From: Rhodohalobacter halophilus
GTDB taxonomy: Bacteria > Bacteroidota > Rhodothermia > Balneolales > Balneolaceae
NCBI RefSeq assembly: GCF_001715195.1
Contig: NZ_MDWE01000005.1
Span: forward strand, 93,312 to 157,311
Length of the DNA stretch: 64,000 bases
Direction: 5' to 3'
Every line of letters begins with the position of its first letter. The first letter of the stretch is position 1. Under the pieces are notes generated by a model, which worked only from the letters and a program-made list of their open reading frames with translations, did not search any database and was not told the origin of the DNA. The position numbers were made by a program, and so were the translations under genes. Below are positions 16,945 to 25,966 of this stretch, piece by piece.

Positions 16945-18241
16945 TAACTTACTGCCCGACTCTTCAAAGTTGATTGCCGGAATCAGCGGTGGGCCGGATT
17001 CCATGGCTTTAATGTACCTTCTGCATCGTTTTGAGATAGATGCTGTTATGGTTCACTGTAACTATCAGTTACGGGGTGAGGAGTCTGAAAAAGATCAACG
17101 GCTGGTAGAAAAAATGAGCGTATTCTGGGGGTTCGAATGTGTATCCGTCCGACTTGATAAAGAGATTTCAGGTGCAAATTTTCAGGCTTGGGCAAGAGAC
17201 CGGCGCTATGAAATATTTTCGGATTTAAAGGAGGAATTTGAGGCAGATTTTATTGTAACCGCTCACCACCAGGATGATCAGATTGAAACAATCCTTCAGC
17301 GAATTTTAAGAGGGGCAGGGATGCAGGCATGGCAGGGAATCCAGCCGCTTGAGAATCAGCTTTGGCGCCCGCTCCTGGATCTCTCTAAATCTGATATTCT
17401 CACGTTTGTAGAGGAGTTGAATATACCTTATCGGATTGACGGAAGTAACGAAGAGTCAACGTATGCGCGAAATTTTCTACGCCATAACTGGTTTCCTGAA
17501 CTACACAATTTTTTTCCGGGCTGGAGAGAAAATATTTTAAAACTTCCCAGGCGGGCATCCGAGTATGAGCTGATGGCAAAAGAGTTGTTGAGTCAAACGC
17601 TGAACGATGGACATTCTCTGGACTTTGATTCATTCAAGAACCTGCCGGAGTTGATACGTCCGGTGATCCTCTATCAGTTTATTCAAAGGGAAAAAGCAGG
17701 AGTGGACCCGAGCAGTTCATTAACTCAGATAGCACAACAGCTTACGGAGCTACAGTCGGGCAAAGCCATTCAGCTATCATCAAAGTATGAAATCATGCGA
17801 GACCGGGATGAATTGGTTATTCGTAAAACGGCTGGTTCAACGATCTCACAGGTAGTTATAAAAAGGGAAGATCTTCAGGATCTTGGTGCTGTGTATGGAG
17901 TTCAATTCACCATAGAGAAGTATTCCTCTTCTTATGAGAGTGAAGCTCTCTACTTGGATCTCAATAAATTGAGTTTTCCGATTACTGTAAGACAGTGGAA
18001 AGAGGGTGACAGATTTCAGCCGTTGGGAATGGAGGGTACCCAGCTCATCTCGAATCACCTGACAAACAGAAAAATTTCATCAGCTCAAAAATCGGAAGCT
18101 TTCTTGATAGAATCTTTTGATGAAACTGTCAGTGCCGTTATATTCCCGCACAACACGTCAGATGATCAGATCGGAACGGTGTCTGAAACAGTTCGATGTT
18201 CATCCGATACAGAAAAAGTACTTGTCATTCGAAATACATAA
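16892..18241 (+). CDS. tilS: tRNA(Ile)-lysidine synthase
   Basis: Modifies C34 of the CAU-anticodon tRNA-Ile to lysidine so that it reads AUA; essential in most bacteria. The PP-loop ATP motif SGGPDS is near residue 31, followed by VHCNYQLRGEES and AHHQDDQIET, with the C-terminal TilS domain after about 350 (FPITVRQWKEGDRFQPLG). The ATG chosen lies inside birA (53-bp overlap), leaving the usual leader of about 30 residues before the P-loop; no nearby later start would keep it. It is followed by hpt, a common pairing. Confidence 0.95.
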   Translation: MSKFESSPVAKAFQKSVDNLLPDSSKLIAGISGGPDSMALMYLLHRFEIDAVMVHCNYQLRGEESEKDQRLVEKMSVFWGFECVSVRLDKEISGANFQAWARDRRYEIFSDLKEEFEADFIVTAHHQDDQIETILQRILRGAGMQAWQGIQPLENQLWRPLLDLSKSDILTFVEELNIPYRIDGSNEESTYARNFLRHNWFPELHNFFPGWRENILKLPRRASEYELMAKELLSQTLNDGHSLDFDSFKNLPELIRPVILYQFIQREKAGVDPSSSLTQIAQQLTELQSGKAIQLSSKYEIMRDRDELVIRKTAGSTISQVVIKREDLQDLGAVYGVQFTIEKYSSSYESEALYLDLNKLSFPITVRQWKEGDRFQPLGMEGTQLISNHLTNRKISSAQKSEAFLIESFDETVSAVIFPHNTSDDQIGTVSETVRCSSDTEKVLVIRNT

Positions 18242-18249
18242 AAAATTTC

Positions 18250-18816
18250 ATGGGCCAATATCTTCCTGAAAAAATAAATGTAAAAGGTGAGAGTTTTCGC
18301 ATCTATCTCACTCAAGAAGAGATTCAACAGAGAATAAAGCAGATTGGTAAACAACTGAGCACGAAGTTTCAGGATAAGCGGCCGATTTTTATTGGCGTGC
18401 TAAATGGCTCATACATTTTTCTGGCTGATTTGATGCGTTATGTAAACATTCCTTGTGAAGTGGATTTTATGAAACTGAGCAGCTATGGGGATGAAAAAGT
18501 GTCATCCGGACAGGTACACGATCTTAAACAGATCGATGCTGATATTCAAGACCGGCATGTAATCATCGTGGAAGATATTGTTGACACCGGACTCTCTATG
18601 AAATATCTGGTTGAGAAGTTAAAACAGCATCAGCCCGCATCACTGACTGTGGTTACGCTACTCCATAAAGCGGAATCCACGCAGCACGATGTACAGATAG
18701 ACTTTACGGCATTTAAAATTCCAAACCTGTTTGTGCTGGGTTACGGTCTGGATTTTGCCCAAGAGGGTCGAAATCTCGGGCAGATTTACATACAGACGGC
18801 CGGTGAGGACTCTTGA
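18250..18816 (+). CDS. hpt: Hypoxanthine phosphoribosyltransferase
   Basis: Salvages hypoxanthine and guanine to IMP and GMP with PRPP. The PRPP loop VIIVEDIVDTGLSM is near residue 104 and the N-terminal part has FIGVLNGSYIFLADLMR. I choose ATG 18250 (MGQYLPEKIN) over the longer frame from 18196 because it gives the usual start and clears tilS by 8 bp; the longer start would overlap tilS by 46 bp with unrelated residues. 188 residues is normal. Confidence 0.94.
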   Translation: MGQYLPEKINVKGESFRIYLTQEEIQQRIKQIGKQLSTKFQDKRPIFIGVLNGSYIFLADLMRYVNIPCEVDFMKLSSYGDEKVSSGQVHDLKQIDADIQDRHVIIVEDIVDTGLSMKYLVEKLKQHQPASLTVVTLLHKAESTQHDVQIDFTAFKIPNLFVLGYGLDFAQEGRNLGQIYIQTAGEDS

Positions 18817-18965
18817 CTTCTAATTAACGGTTATTCATTAATTACAAATCAATTAAATAGTTAATCCATGCTAACTTTGAATTTATTTCAAATCAAGGTT
18901 GCAAAGGGCTTGAAAAGCTTCATATATTTGATGCTCTCAAAAAGATGAGAAATGAATTCGATCAC

Positions 18966-19054
18966 GGAGAGATGGCTGAGTGGTCGAAAGCGCTCCCCTG
19001 CTAAGGGAGTAAACCCCGAAAGGGGTTTCGAGGGTTCGAATCCCTCTCTCTCCG
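18966..19054 (+). tRNA. tRNA-Ser (anticodon GCT)
   Basis: An 89-nt class II tRNA. Acceptor GGAGAGA pairs with TCTCTCC (discriminator G19054), anticodon stem CTCCC/GGGAG encloses CTGCTAA with anticodon GCT (19000-19002), a long variable arm (ACCCCGAAAGGGGTT) marks Ser, and the T arm is GAGGG-TTCGAAT-CCCTC. CCA is not encoded. Confidence 0.97.
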
Positions 19055-19065
19055 CACTAAATAAG

Positions 19066-19100
19066 AGGATGCTGTTCCGCGAATAGCATCCTATTTTTTT
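19066..19100 (+). terminator. Rho-independent terminator after tRNA-Ser
   Basis: Perfect 8-bp arms AGGATGCT (19066-19073) and AGCATCCT (19085-19092) around a 11-base loop, followed by A and seven T. It lies 11 bp after the tRNA and ends 18 bp before the next gene. Confidence 0.85.
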
Positions 19101-19118
19101 ATCCCAATCAGGTACATC

Positions 19119-19706
19119 ATGTCTTTTCTGGTTTTAGAGTTTATTCCCACCGCATTTATCCCACTGTTCATCTTCTTTGCCCGTATCCTGGATGTGAGTA
19201 TCGGAACCATTCGAATTATGTTCGTTTCGAAGGGGTACAGAGGAAAAGCAACCATTCTTGGCTTTATTGAAGTGTTGATCTGGATCATCATTGTGGCACA
19301 GATTTTTCAAAATCTTGACAACTGGATGAACTACGTAGCTTTTGCCGGCGGTTTTGCTACTGGTAACTTTGTGGGCATGTATATCGAAGAGAAGATGAAG
19401 ATGGGGGTTCAGATCTACCGGATTATTGTTAACCAGGAGAACTCAAACCTTGCCGAAGAGCTGATGAACCGTGACTTTCGAGTTACCGTTGTGCCCGGCG
19501 AAGGTAAGTTCGGCCCCGTCAATGTTCTGTTTACGGTAGCAAAAAGAAAAAGATGGCAGGAGCTGTCTGATGTTGTGAATGAGTTTGCACCGAATGCATT
19601 CTACTCGGTGGAGGATGTAAAGAAAGTATCGATGATGGATGATGAACTGCAGCCCAATCGGCTGGATGTGTGGACGCGCATGCTGAAGCTAAAGAAAAGT
19701 ATTTGA
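19119..19706 (+). CDS. UPF0316 family membrane protein (DUF5698-DUF2179)
   Basis: A protein of 195 residues with three hydrophobic segments in the first 95 residues (FIPTAFIPLFIFFARILDVSIGTIRI, a family signature, then LGFIEVLIWIIIVAQIF and YVAFAGGFATGNFVGMYIEE) and a cytoplasmic DUF2179 domain (about 105-175). Members are inner-membrane proteins without an assigned function; DUF2179 also occurs in YitT-type transporters. It begins just after the tRNA-Ser terminator and appears monocistronic. Confidence 0.88.
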   Translation: MSFLVLEFIPTAFIPLFIFFARILDVSIGTIRIMFVSKGYRGKATILGFIEVLIWIIIVAQIFQNLDNWMNYVAFAGGFATGNFVGMYIEEKMKMGVQIYRIIVNQENSNLAEELMNRDFRVTVVPGEGKFGPVNVLFTVAKRKRWQELSDVVNEFAPNAFYSVEDVKKVSMMDDELQPNRLDVWTRMLKLKKSI

Positions 19707-19758
19707 ACCTTTTTCTGAATCATCACAAATATTGCGTGTTTCTGATTACATTTAAACC

Positions 19759-20352
19759 ATGGAAGAATCGCGCAAGAATAAGCTATTAGCAAAACGGGAG
19801 CGAAATAAAAAACTCCGGGAAATAACGGAATACTGTCAGGATCATGTTATTCCATGGCTCGATGTATATCTCCCCTTGAAGAGAGACGGTGCCGTACTTG
19901 AGGTTGAAAGTCTTGCAGTTACATTTGGCAACGAACGTAAACTTTTTGAAGAGGCTCTGATGGCGCTGCTGCCGGATGATGAGCAGAGTTTACTGTCTGA
20001 TGTAACAGAAGCAGCGACACTTCCTATTCACCAAAAGATGGAAGACTATTTCCCCTCACGACAAAGCCTGAGATATTTTCCAGAAGGGGGCTCATTAAAA
20101 TCCATCACATCTGATTTATCAAATATCTTGGATGCCGCTGTCACTCGACTGGATATTTCTGAAGCTGACAAGTGCCTGGTTTGCTATCCGATCTATACAC
20201 CGGTTTTGTCCATGTCATTTCAAGAGATAAGAAATCACGCAGACATCTTGTTGAATCCTTCCGAATGTATTGCATTGATTCATGAAGAGTTTGATTGGAT
20301 GATCTTCAGAAGTCTTGAAGATGAATGGGTTTGGGCAAGGAATTCGAATTGA
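19759..20352 (+). CDS. Hypothetical protein, soluble, 197 residues
   Basis: I do not recognise this protein. It starts with a strongly basic helix (EESRKNKLLAKRERNKKLREI), and the rest is a mixed alpha/beta soluble sequence with no membrane segment, signal peptide or catalytic motif that I can name; two nearby Cys (KCLVCYP near 139) are present. It lies between the UPF0316 gene (52 bp away) and convergent yjbQ (6 bp away). Sensible composition and tight packing support a real gene. Confidence 0.75.
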   Translation: MEESRKNKLLAKRERNKKLREITEYCQDHVIPWLDVYLPLKRDGAVLEVESLAVTFGNERKLFEEALMALLPDDEQSLLSDVTEAATLPIHQKMEDYFPSRQSLRYFPEGGSLKSITSDLSNILDAAVTRLDISEADKCLVCYPIYTPVLSMSFQEIRNHADILLNPSECIALIHEEFDWMIFRSLEDEWVWARNSN

Positions 20353-20358
20353 CCAGGT

Positions 20359-20790
20359 CTACTCAGAATTTTGACCGTACACTGTTATAATCAACTTCCT
20401 CGCTCCACCCCGGTTTCTGTGCTCACACAGATAAATACCCTGCCAGGTACCAAGATTAAATCTACCGTTTGTGACAGGAACAGAAACGGAGTGTCCCAGC
20501 ATGGAACTCTTGATGTGAGATGTCATATCATCCGGACCCTCCAAAGTATGCTCAAAAAGTGAGGGATCTTCCGGAACCATGCGATTAAAGTGCGACTCAA
20601 AATCCCTGCGAACGGATGGATCCGCGTTCTCATTGATGGTTAAACCGGCGCTGGTATGTTGAATGAAAATATGAGCAATTCCAGTTCGGATATTTGTGAG
20701 TTCTGGAATTTTTTCTAAAATTTCATCTGTAATCAAGTGAAACCCGCGAGGTTTGGGTGATAAGGCAATTGATTTCTGAATGACACTCAT
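20359..20790 (-). CDS. YjbQ / UPF0047 family protein
   Basis: A protein of 143 residues of the secondary thiamine-phosphate synthase (YjbQ, UPF0047) family. Hallmarks are IFIQHTSAGLTINENADP (about 42-59), the DDMTSHIKSSMLG block (about 87-99) and GTWQGIYLCEHRNRGG near the end; the conserved His and Glu form the putative metal/active site. The in-cell role is uncertain. It starts 3 bp after the stop of the upstream SDR gene, indicating an operon. Confidence 0.92.
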   Translation of the reverse strand: MSVIQKSIALSPKPRGFHLITDEILEKIPELTNIRTGIAHIFIQHTSAGLTINENADPSVRRDFESHFNRMVPEDPSLFEHTLEGPDDMTSHIKSSMLGHSVSVPVTNGRFNLGTWQGIYLCEHRNRGGARKLIITVYGQNSE

Positions 20791-20793
20791 AAA

Positions 20794-21570
20794 CTATCCG
20801 AAAATTCCTTTGATGGATCCGCCGTCATGGCTGATGGTTTGCCCTGTTACATATCCGCTGTGCGGAGAAAGAAGCCAAGCAGCAAGAGATGCAAACTCCT
20901 CCGCTTTACCCATGCGTTTGACGGGGATATTTTCCACCATCTCTTCCTTGGCTTTATCATAAGAAATACCTTTTAGGCTGCTGTTGTTTTTGATGACCCG
21001 CTCAATAGCCGGAGTTTCGTGAGAACCAGGTGCCAGAACATTGACCGTGACTCCATTTTCCGCAATCTCAAGCGCCAGAGATTTTGCAAATCCTACAACC
21101 CCGGCACGGAAGGAGTTACTAAGAGTCAATGCAGGTAGCGGCTGCTTTACAGACTGACTTTCAATAAAGAGAATCCGGCCATATTTCTTTTCCACGAGAA
21201 GAGGAGCTAAGCGAAGAGTAAGGTCTATTTTCCAGCGCATTACAAGTTGCCATGCGGCATCCCAGTCGGCCAGGTCTGTTTTTAAAGGAGTTCCGGTGGG
21301 GGGACCGCCTGCATTCAAAACGATTCCATGAAACGGTTTTTTCTGAACACTCTTTTCGATCTTTTTCAAGGTGTCATCATAGAGAATGCTCCCTTCAATA
21401 ATATCTGTTTGATCTTCATAGTGGCCGAAATTTTCTCTAAGCAGGTTACCGCGTCGGGCTACCAATACCACATTTGCACCCTCCTTTAGCATTTGTCGTG
21501 CAATGGCTTCTCCAAATCCGCTGCTTGCTCCGCAGACGATAAATCGTTGTCCTTCAAATTGTAAATCCAT
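20794..21570 (-). CDS. Short-chain dehydrogenase/reductase with atypical active site
   Basis: A protein of 258 residues with a Rossmann start (FIVCGASSGFGEA, about 11-23), NADP-type VARR after strand 2 and NAGGPP in place of the usual NNAG. Where a classical SDR has Ser...Tyr-x-x-x-Lys this protein has IESQSVKQPLPALTLSNSFRAG: the Tyr and Lys are replaced by Asn/Ser and Arg. A subgroup of FabG-like SDRs shares the SVKQP...SN..R pattern, so this is probably a conserved variant and not decay. The substrate is unknown. It is cotranscribed with yjbQ. Confidence 0.88.
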   Translation of the reverse strand: MDLQFEGQRFIVCGASSGFGEAIARQMLKEGANVVLVARRGNLLRENFGHYEDQTDIIEGSILYDDTLKKIEKSVQKKPFHGIVLNAGGPPTGTPLKTDLADWDAAWQLVMRWKIDLTLRLAPLLVEKKYGRILFIESQSVKQPLPALTLSNSFRAGVVGFAKSLALEIAENGVTVNVLAPGSHETPAIERVIKNNSSLKGISYDKAKEEMVENIPVKRMGKAEEFASLAAWLLSPHSGYVTGQTISHDGGSIKGIFG

Positions 21571-21708
21571 AAGTAAAATTGTTCTGAAAGGTTAATACAG
21601 AAATAATATCGAACTCTCGTAATAAAAGCTTATTTTAGGAAGCTGTAAACTTTTTCAATTAAATATTTCAAGAATTGCCGCAAAGTCGGCAGTTCAATTT
21701 CAATTTTT

Positions 21709-23529
21709 ATGACACAAGATATCAGAAACATAGCCATTATCGCCCACGTAGATCACGGAAAAACCACCTTGGTGGATCAGATGCTGCGGCAGAGCGGTAC
21801 ATTCAGAGAGAATCAACAAGTTGATGAGAGAGTGATGGACTCCGGTGACCTTGAAAAAGAGAAGGGAATCACAATCAGCTCAAAAAACACGGCAGTGCTG
21901 TGGAACGACACGAAAATCAATATCGTAGATACACCGGGTCACGCCGATTTTGGCGGTGAGGTGGAGCGGATTTTGAAGATGGTGAACGGTGTAATTCTTC
22001 TGGTAGATGCTGCTGAAGGTCCATTACCACAGACAAAATTTGTGCTTCGTAAGTCTCTGGAGCTTGGATATCAGCCCATTGTTCTCATCAACAAAATTGA
22101 CCGGAAGGATGCTCGGCCTGATGCGGTGTTGAATGAAATTTTTGACCTTTTTGTGTCACTCGATGCAAATGACGATCAGCTTGATTTTCCCGTTCTGTAC
22201 GCAATTGGAATTGATGGAATCGCAAAGACTGAACTGGACGATGACAACGAAGATTTGAGTCCGCTTTTTGAACTGATCGTAAATCATATTCCTGCACCGG
22301 AACAGGTGAGTGATGCCCCGTTTAAAATGCTGGTGAGCAGCGTGGACTGGAACGACTATGTTGGGCGAATTGCGATTGGCCGAGTGGAGCAGGGGACCAT
22401 CAAAACCAACCAGGAAATTGTGCTGATGGATCGCAAGGGAAATCAGAAGGTGAAAGCAAAAGCCACAAAACTTTTTACGTTTAACGGATTGAACCGAGAG
22501 CCGGTTGATAAAGCGCTAGCGGGCGATATTTTTGCGATGGCCGGATATGAAGATGTGGAGATAGGAGATACACTGACTCACGTTTCAGATCCGACTCCGA
22601 TTGAGTATTACGATATCGATCAGCCTACAATGGCGATGTATTTTCGTGTAAACAATTCACCTTTTGCAGGGCGTGAAGGGGATTATGTGACATCCAACCA
22701 AATTAAGGATCGTTTACACAAAGAGATTCGGACCAACGTATCGATTCAGGTAGAGCAGACTGATAATCCGGATATTTTTAAAGTGGCCGGACGCGGTGAG
22801 CTGCAATTGGCTATTCTGATTGAAACAATGCGCCGGGAAGGGTATGAGTTTGCCGTTTCCCGACCGGAAGTACTACTGAGAGAAATTGACGGTCAAACCC
22901 ATGAACCGTTTGAAGAGGTGGTCATTGACGTCCATTCCGATTACAGCAACAAGGTGATCGATAATATTCAAAAACGTAAAGGGATCATGACCTCCATGGT
23001 TCAGGAAGGAGAAAACCACCGTATTGAGTTTAAAGTGCCTTCGCGAGGCTTGATCGGTTTTAGAGGTGAGATGATGACCGAAACCCGAGGTACCGGAATT
23101 ATGCACCAGCAATTTGATGGCTATGAGCCTTTTGCAGGAGAGATTCCGGGCAGGAATCGCGGTGCGTTAATCTCACTTGAGCAAGGGGATGTGACACCGT
23201 ATGCCCTGGAAGGGCTACAGGATCGCGGACAGTTTATCGTTGTGCCCGGAGATCCGGTCTATATGGGGCAAGTGGTCGGGATCAATAAGCGAGCTGATGA
23301 TCTGGTTGTGAATGTAGTGAAAAAGAAAAACCTGACGAACCACCGGGCTACACAAACGGCCGACTCAGTAAAAATCTCACAGGCTAAAAAAATGAGTCTT
23401 GAGCAGTGCATCGAGTTTATTGATAATGACGAACTGCTCGAAGTTACACCCAAGAGTCTTCGAATCCGAAAGCTCTATCTGGATCACAACGAGAGAAAGA
23501 GAGCTGAGAAGCAGAAAGAGTTGGTTTAA
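21709..23529 (+). CDS. typA: Ribosome-associated GTPase TypA/BipA
   Basis: A translational GTPase related to EF-G that binds the ribosome and helps assembly and stress adaptation. G motifs: AHVDHGKTT (12-20), KGITISS (about 54-60), DTPGHADFGGEVERI near 76 and NKIDRKDARPD near 128; the C-terminal half carries EF-G domains III and V and the BipA-specific end (ALEGLQDRGQ, PGDPVYMGQVVG, TNHRATQTADSVK). The length of 606 is standard. It is transcribed divergently from the SDR-yjbQ pair, with an imperfect hairpin after its stop. Confidence 0.97.
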   Translation: MTQDIRNIAIIAHVDHGKTTLVDQMLRQSGTFRENQQVDERVMDSGDLEKEKGITISSKNTAVLWNDTKINIVDTPGHADFGGEVERILKMVNGVILLVDAAEGPLPQTKFVLRKSLELGYQPIVLINKIDRKDARPDAVLNEIFDLFVSLDANDDQLDFPVLYAIGIDGIAKTELDDDNEDLSPLFELIVNHIPAPEQVSDAPFKMLVSSVDWNDYVGRIAIGRVEQGTIKTNQEIVLMDRKGNQKVKAKATKLFTFNGLNREPVDKALAGDIFAMAGYEDVEIGDTLTHVSDPTPIEYYDIDQPTMAMYFRVNNSPFAGREGDYVTSNQIKDRLHKEIRTNVSIQVEQTDNPDIFKVAGRGELQLAILIETMRREGYEFAVSRPEVLLREIDGQTHEPFEEVVIDVHSDYSNKVIDNIQKRKGIMTSMVQEGENHRIEFKVPSRGLIGFRGEMMTETRGTGIMHQQFDGYEPFAGEIPGRNRGALISLEQGDVTPYALEGLQDRGQFIVVPGDPVYMGQVVGINKRADDLVVNVVKKKNLTNHRATQTADSVKISQAKKMSLEQCIEFIDNDELLEVTPKSLRIRKLYLDHNERKRAEKQKELV

Positions 23530-23545
23530 GCACAGGAATTTTGCA

Positions 23546-23576
23546 GTCATCGGATGATTAAGTTTCATTCGATGAC
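23546..23576 (+). terminator. Hairpin between typA and the photolyase gene
   Basis: GTCATCGGATG and CATTCGATGAC can pair with one mismatch around ATTAAGTTT, 17 bp after typA. There is no immediate U-run, so termination is uncertain. It overlaps the first codons of the longest possible photolyase frame and so argues for the later start at 23635. Confidence 0.4.
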
Positions 23577-23634
23577 TCAATGTTATTATTTAGGTTTTTG
23601 GAATGCCTCATTTCAAATTATCGTTTTCAACTCT

Positions 23635-25113
23635 ATGAAAAATTTCAACAGCTACAGAGTCTTTAAACGAAACGAAAGAGAACCAAATCCGGATGGAGAA
23701 TATGTTCTCTACTGGATGCAGATCAACCGGCGATTCCACTACAATTTTGCATTGGAGTACGCCGTAGGCTGGGCCAATAAACTGGGAAAACCACTTCTGA
23801 TTCTGGAAGCATTTTCATGCGATTATCCCTGGGCTACAGACCGGTCTCACACATTTATGATGCAGGGGATGAAGGAGCATTTGGAGTATGCGACGGATCT
23901 GGATTTGAACTATATCTCTTTCGTTGAAGAGAAGGCCGGTCAGTATGATAAACTATTGAGAAATCTGGCTTCGAATGCGTCACTATTGTTAACTGATGAA
24001 TATCCGGTATTCATCATGCGTAAACGGAATGAACAGTATCCGAAAGAGATGATAATTCCGTATATCACTGTTGATAGCAACGGATTGATTCCACTCGGCC
24101 TCACAGATAAAGATCCATACAGCGCCTATTTTTTCCGAAAAATCATGCAGAAGAATTTTATAGAGGCGTTTACGAATCCACCAAAACGGAATCCACTGGA
24201 TGATCTGGAAAATCGTCAACAAGTAGATCTGCCTGAAGCTTTTTTTGAGAACATCCCTGATGCTGAAAATGCGTTATATAATATTCCGGGATTTATTTCT
24301 AAGCTGAATATTGATCATTCAGTAAAGCCTATTGACTGGCAGGGAGGCCGCTCTGCGGGTTTGGGGATGATGGGGCAGTTCATTAAAAACGGTTTGCTTG
24401 AGTATGATGAAAAGCGCAATGATCCCGATGAACAGAAAACGAGTCAGCTCAGCCCCTGGCTTCATTTTGGAAAAGTTTCGGAGTACGAAATTGTGAAGGC
24501 AGTACTCGATCATCAGCCAGATGGATGGGACCTTGATAAGATCACTTTTAATAAGGGATCAACCGGAGGTTTTTTTAACGGCAATCCAAATATTGACGGA
24601 TTTCTGGATGAGGTGATTACGTGGCGCGAAGTTGGCTTTCATTTTGCCCACCACAGGGCTGACTATGACAGGATAGACAGTTTACCCGATTGGGTACAGA
24701 AGACAATGGATGAGCACCGTGACGACCCGAGGGAGTGGGTTTACAGCTATGATGAACTGAAAAACTCACAAACACATGACGAGATCTGGAATGCAGCGCA
24801 AACGCAGCTTCGTGAAGAAGGCATTATCCATAACTATCTGCGAATGCTCTGGGGAAAAAAAGTGATTGAGTGGACGCCCGATTATGAGACTGCGGCTCAA
24901 TATCTGATTGATCTGAACAACACGTACGCTATCGATGGGCGTGATCCCAACAGTTACTCCGGTATTTTCTGGTGCCTTGGAAGATTTGATCGGGCATGGC
25001 AGGAGAGACCCATTTTTGGGAAATTGAGGTACATGACCAGTGAAAGTACTCGCAAAAAAGTCAAACTGAAAGAGTACCTGAACCGGTATGGAAAACAGAA
25101 AAGTCTGCTCTGA
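23635..25113 (+). CDS. Class II deoxyribodipyrimidine (CPD) photolyase
   Basis: A light-dependent DNA repair flavoprotein that splits cyclobutane pyrimidine dimers. The start YVLYWMQINRRFHYNFALEYA and the C-terminal IDGRDPNSYSG...WQERPIFGKLRYM are typical of class II photolyases and separate it from class I and DASH types. FAD-binding segments such as WLHFGKVSEYEI are visible. ATG 23635 (MKNFNSYRVFKRNE) is chosen because the longer frame from 23554 adds 27 residues that overlap a hairpin and have no family counterpart. Final size is 492 residues. It suits a surface-dwelling aquatic organism exposed to UV (inference). Confidence 0.95.
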   Translation: MKNFNSYRVFKRNEREPNPDGEYVLYWMQINRRFHYNFALEYAVGWANKLGKPLLILEAFSCDYPWATDRSHTFMMQGMKEHLEYATDLDLNYISFVEEKAGQYDKLLRNLASNASLLLTDEYPVFIMRKRNEQYPKEMIIPYITVDSNGLIPLGLTDKDPYSAYFFRKIMQKNFIEAFTNPPKRNPLDDLENRQQVDLPEAFFENIPDAENALYNIPGFISKLNIDHSVKPIDWQGGRSAGLGMMGQFIKNGLLEYDEKRNDPDEQKTSQLSPWLHFGKVSEYEIVKAVLDHQPDGWDLDKITFNKGSTGGFFNGNPNIDGFLDEVITWREVGFHFAHHRADYDRIDSLPDWVQKTMDEHRDDPREWVYSYDELKNSQTHDEIWNAAQTQLREEGIIHNYLRMLWGKKVIEWTPDYETAAQYLIDLNNTYAIDGRDPNSYSGIFWCLGRFDRAWQERPIFGKLRYMTSESTRKKVKLKEYLNRYGKQKSLL

Positions 25114-25171
25114 TCTGCCAAAAGTTTTCCCCTAACAAGGGGAGAGTAAGAGGGGTGTCAACTAATTTCAC

Positions 25172-25966
25172 TCAAAGCCTATCAATAAGCTCATTAACCA
25201 ACCGCGCAAAATCTTCTTTACGGCTTTCGGCTGCAACCTTCACTTCGGAGTGATCCAGTTTCTGTTTGAGAACTCCGGCTGCCATATTGGTGACCAGCGA
25301 TATGGCAGCAGCAGGTAAATTCAACCGGGATGCTTCGATTAGCTCCGGAGCCGTACTCATACCTACTACATCCGCTCCCATCACTCGAAACGCCCTGATT
25401 TCTGCTTTGGTCTCATAACTTGGTCCTTTTGCGAATAGGTAGGTGCCGCGCTGTACTTCCAAACCGATCGATGCAGCAATTTCCCGAACTCTGTCTGCTG
25501 TTTGCTGCAAATTATACTGAAAGCGTTCGGAGGGAGCCGGGGCTACTTTATGAAAAACCCGGAATACATCGTCGATAACCATCAGATCGCCAACCTTAAA
25601 ATTGGTGTTAATGGCACCGGCCGCATTGGAAACGATTAGTTTTTTCGCATTGAACGCCTTGGCCAGGTGAACCGGCAGTACGGTTTTAGAGAGCGGATAT
25701 CCTTCATAATGATGAAATCGGCCCGAAAATGCGATAACCTTCTTCCCATTCACCAAGCCCGTAAAAAGCTCACCTGCATGGCCTGCCACGCTGGAGTGGG
25801 GAAAGTTTGGAATTTGATTGTAGGGAACCGAAAAAGGTTCATCAATTGTGGTCGAAAAATCACCCAAACCGGACCCCAGAATTACGACTGCTTCAATCTT
25901 GTCCGGGAATTCGTTATCCGTCAGAAAATTTTTAATCCCGTCAATGTAATTCGGAAGTTTCGTCAT
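25172..25966 (-). CDS. Purine nucleoside phosphorylase (trimeric class)
   Basis: Cleaves purine (deoxy)nucleosides with phosphate to free base and (deoxy)ribose-1-phosphate. A protein of 264 residues with the trimeric PNP motifs GSGLGDF (phosphate loop, about 31-37), GRFHHYEGY near 81, SNAAGAIN near 111 and a C-terminal AAISLVTNMAAG. The ATG overlaps the stop of the upstream metallo-hydrolase gene by 4 bp. With hpt and upp elsewhere in the window it contributes to nucleobase salvage. Confidence 0.95.
   Translation of the reverse strand: MTKLPNYIDGIKNFLTDNEFPDKIEAVVILGSGLGDFSTTIDEPFSVPYNQIPNFPHSSVAGHAGELFTGLVNGKKVIAFSGRFHHYEGYPLSKTVLPVHLAKAFNAKKLIVSNAAGAINTNFKVGDLMVIDDVFRVFHKVAPAPSERFQYNLQQTADRVREIAASIGLEVQRGTYLFAKGPSYETKAEIRAFRVMGADVVGMSTAPELIEASRLNLPAAAISLVTNMAAGVLKQKLDHSEVKVAAESRKEDFARLVNELIDRL

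Noticed and set aside
23554..23634. 27-residue N-terminal extension of the photolyase
   Set aside because: Overlaps a hairpin after typA and has no counterpart in class II photolyases; ATG 23635 fits better.
25129..25142. Hairpin CCCCT-AACA-AGGGG between photolyase and pnp
   Set aside because: Short stem without U-run on either strand; not enough to call a terminator.
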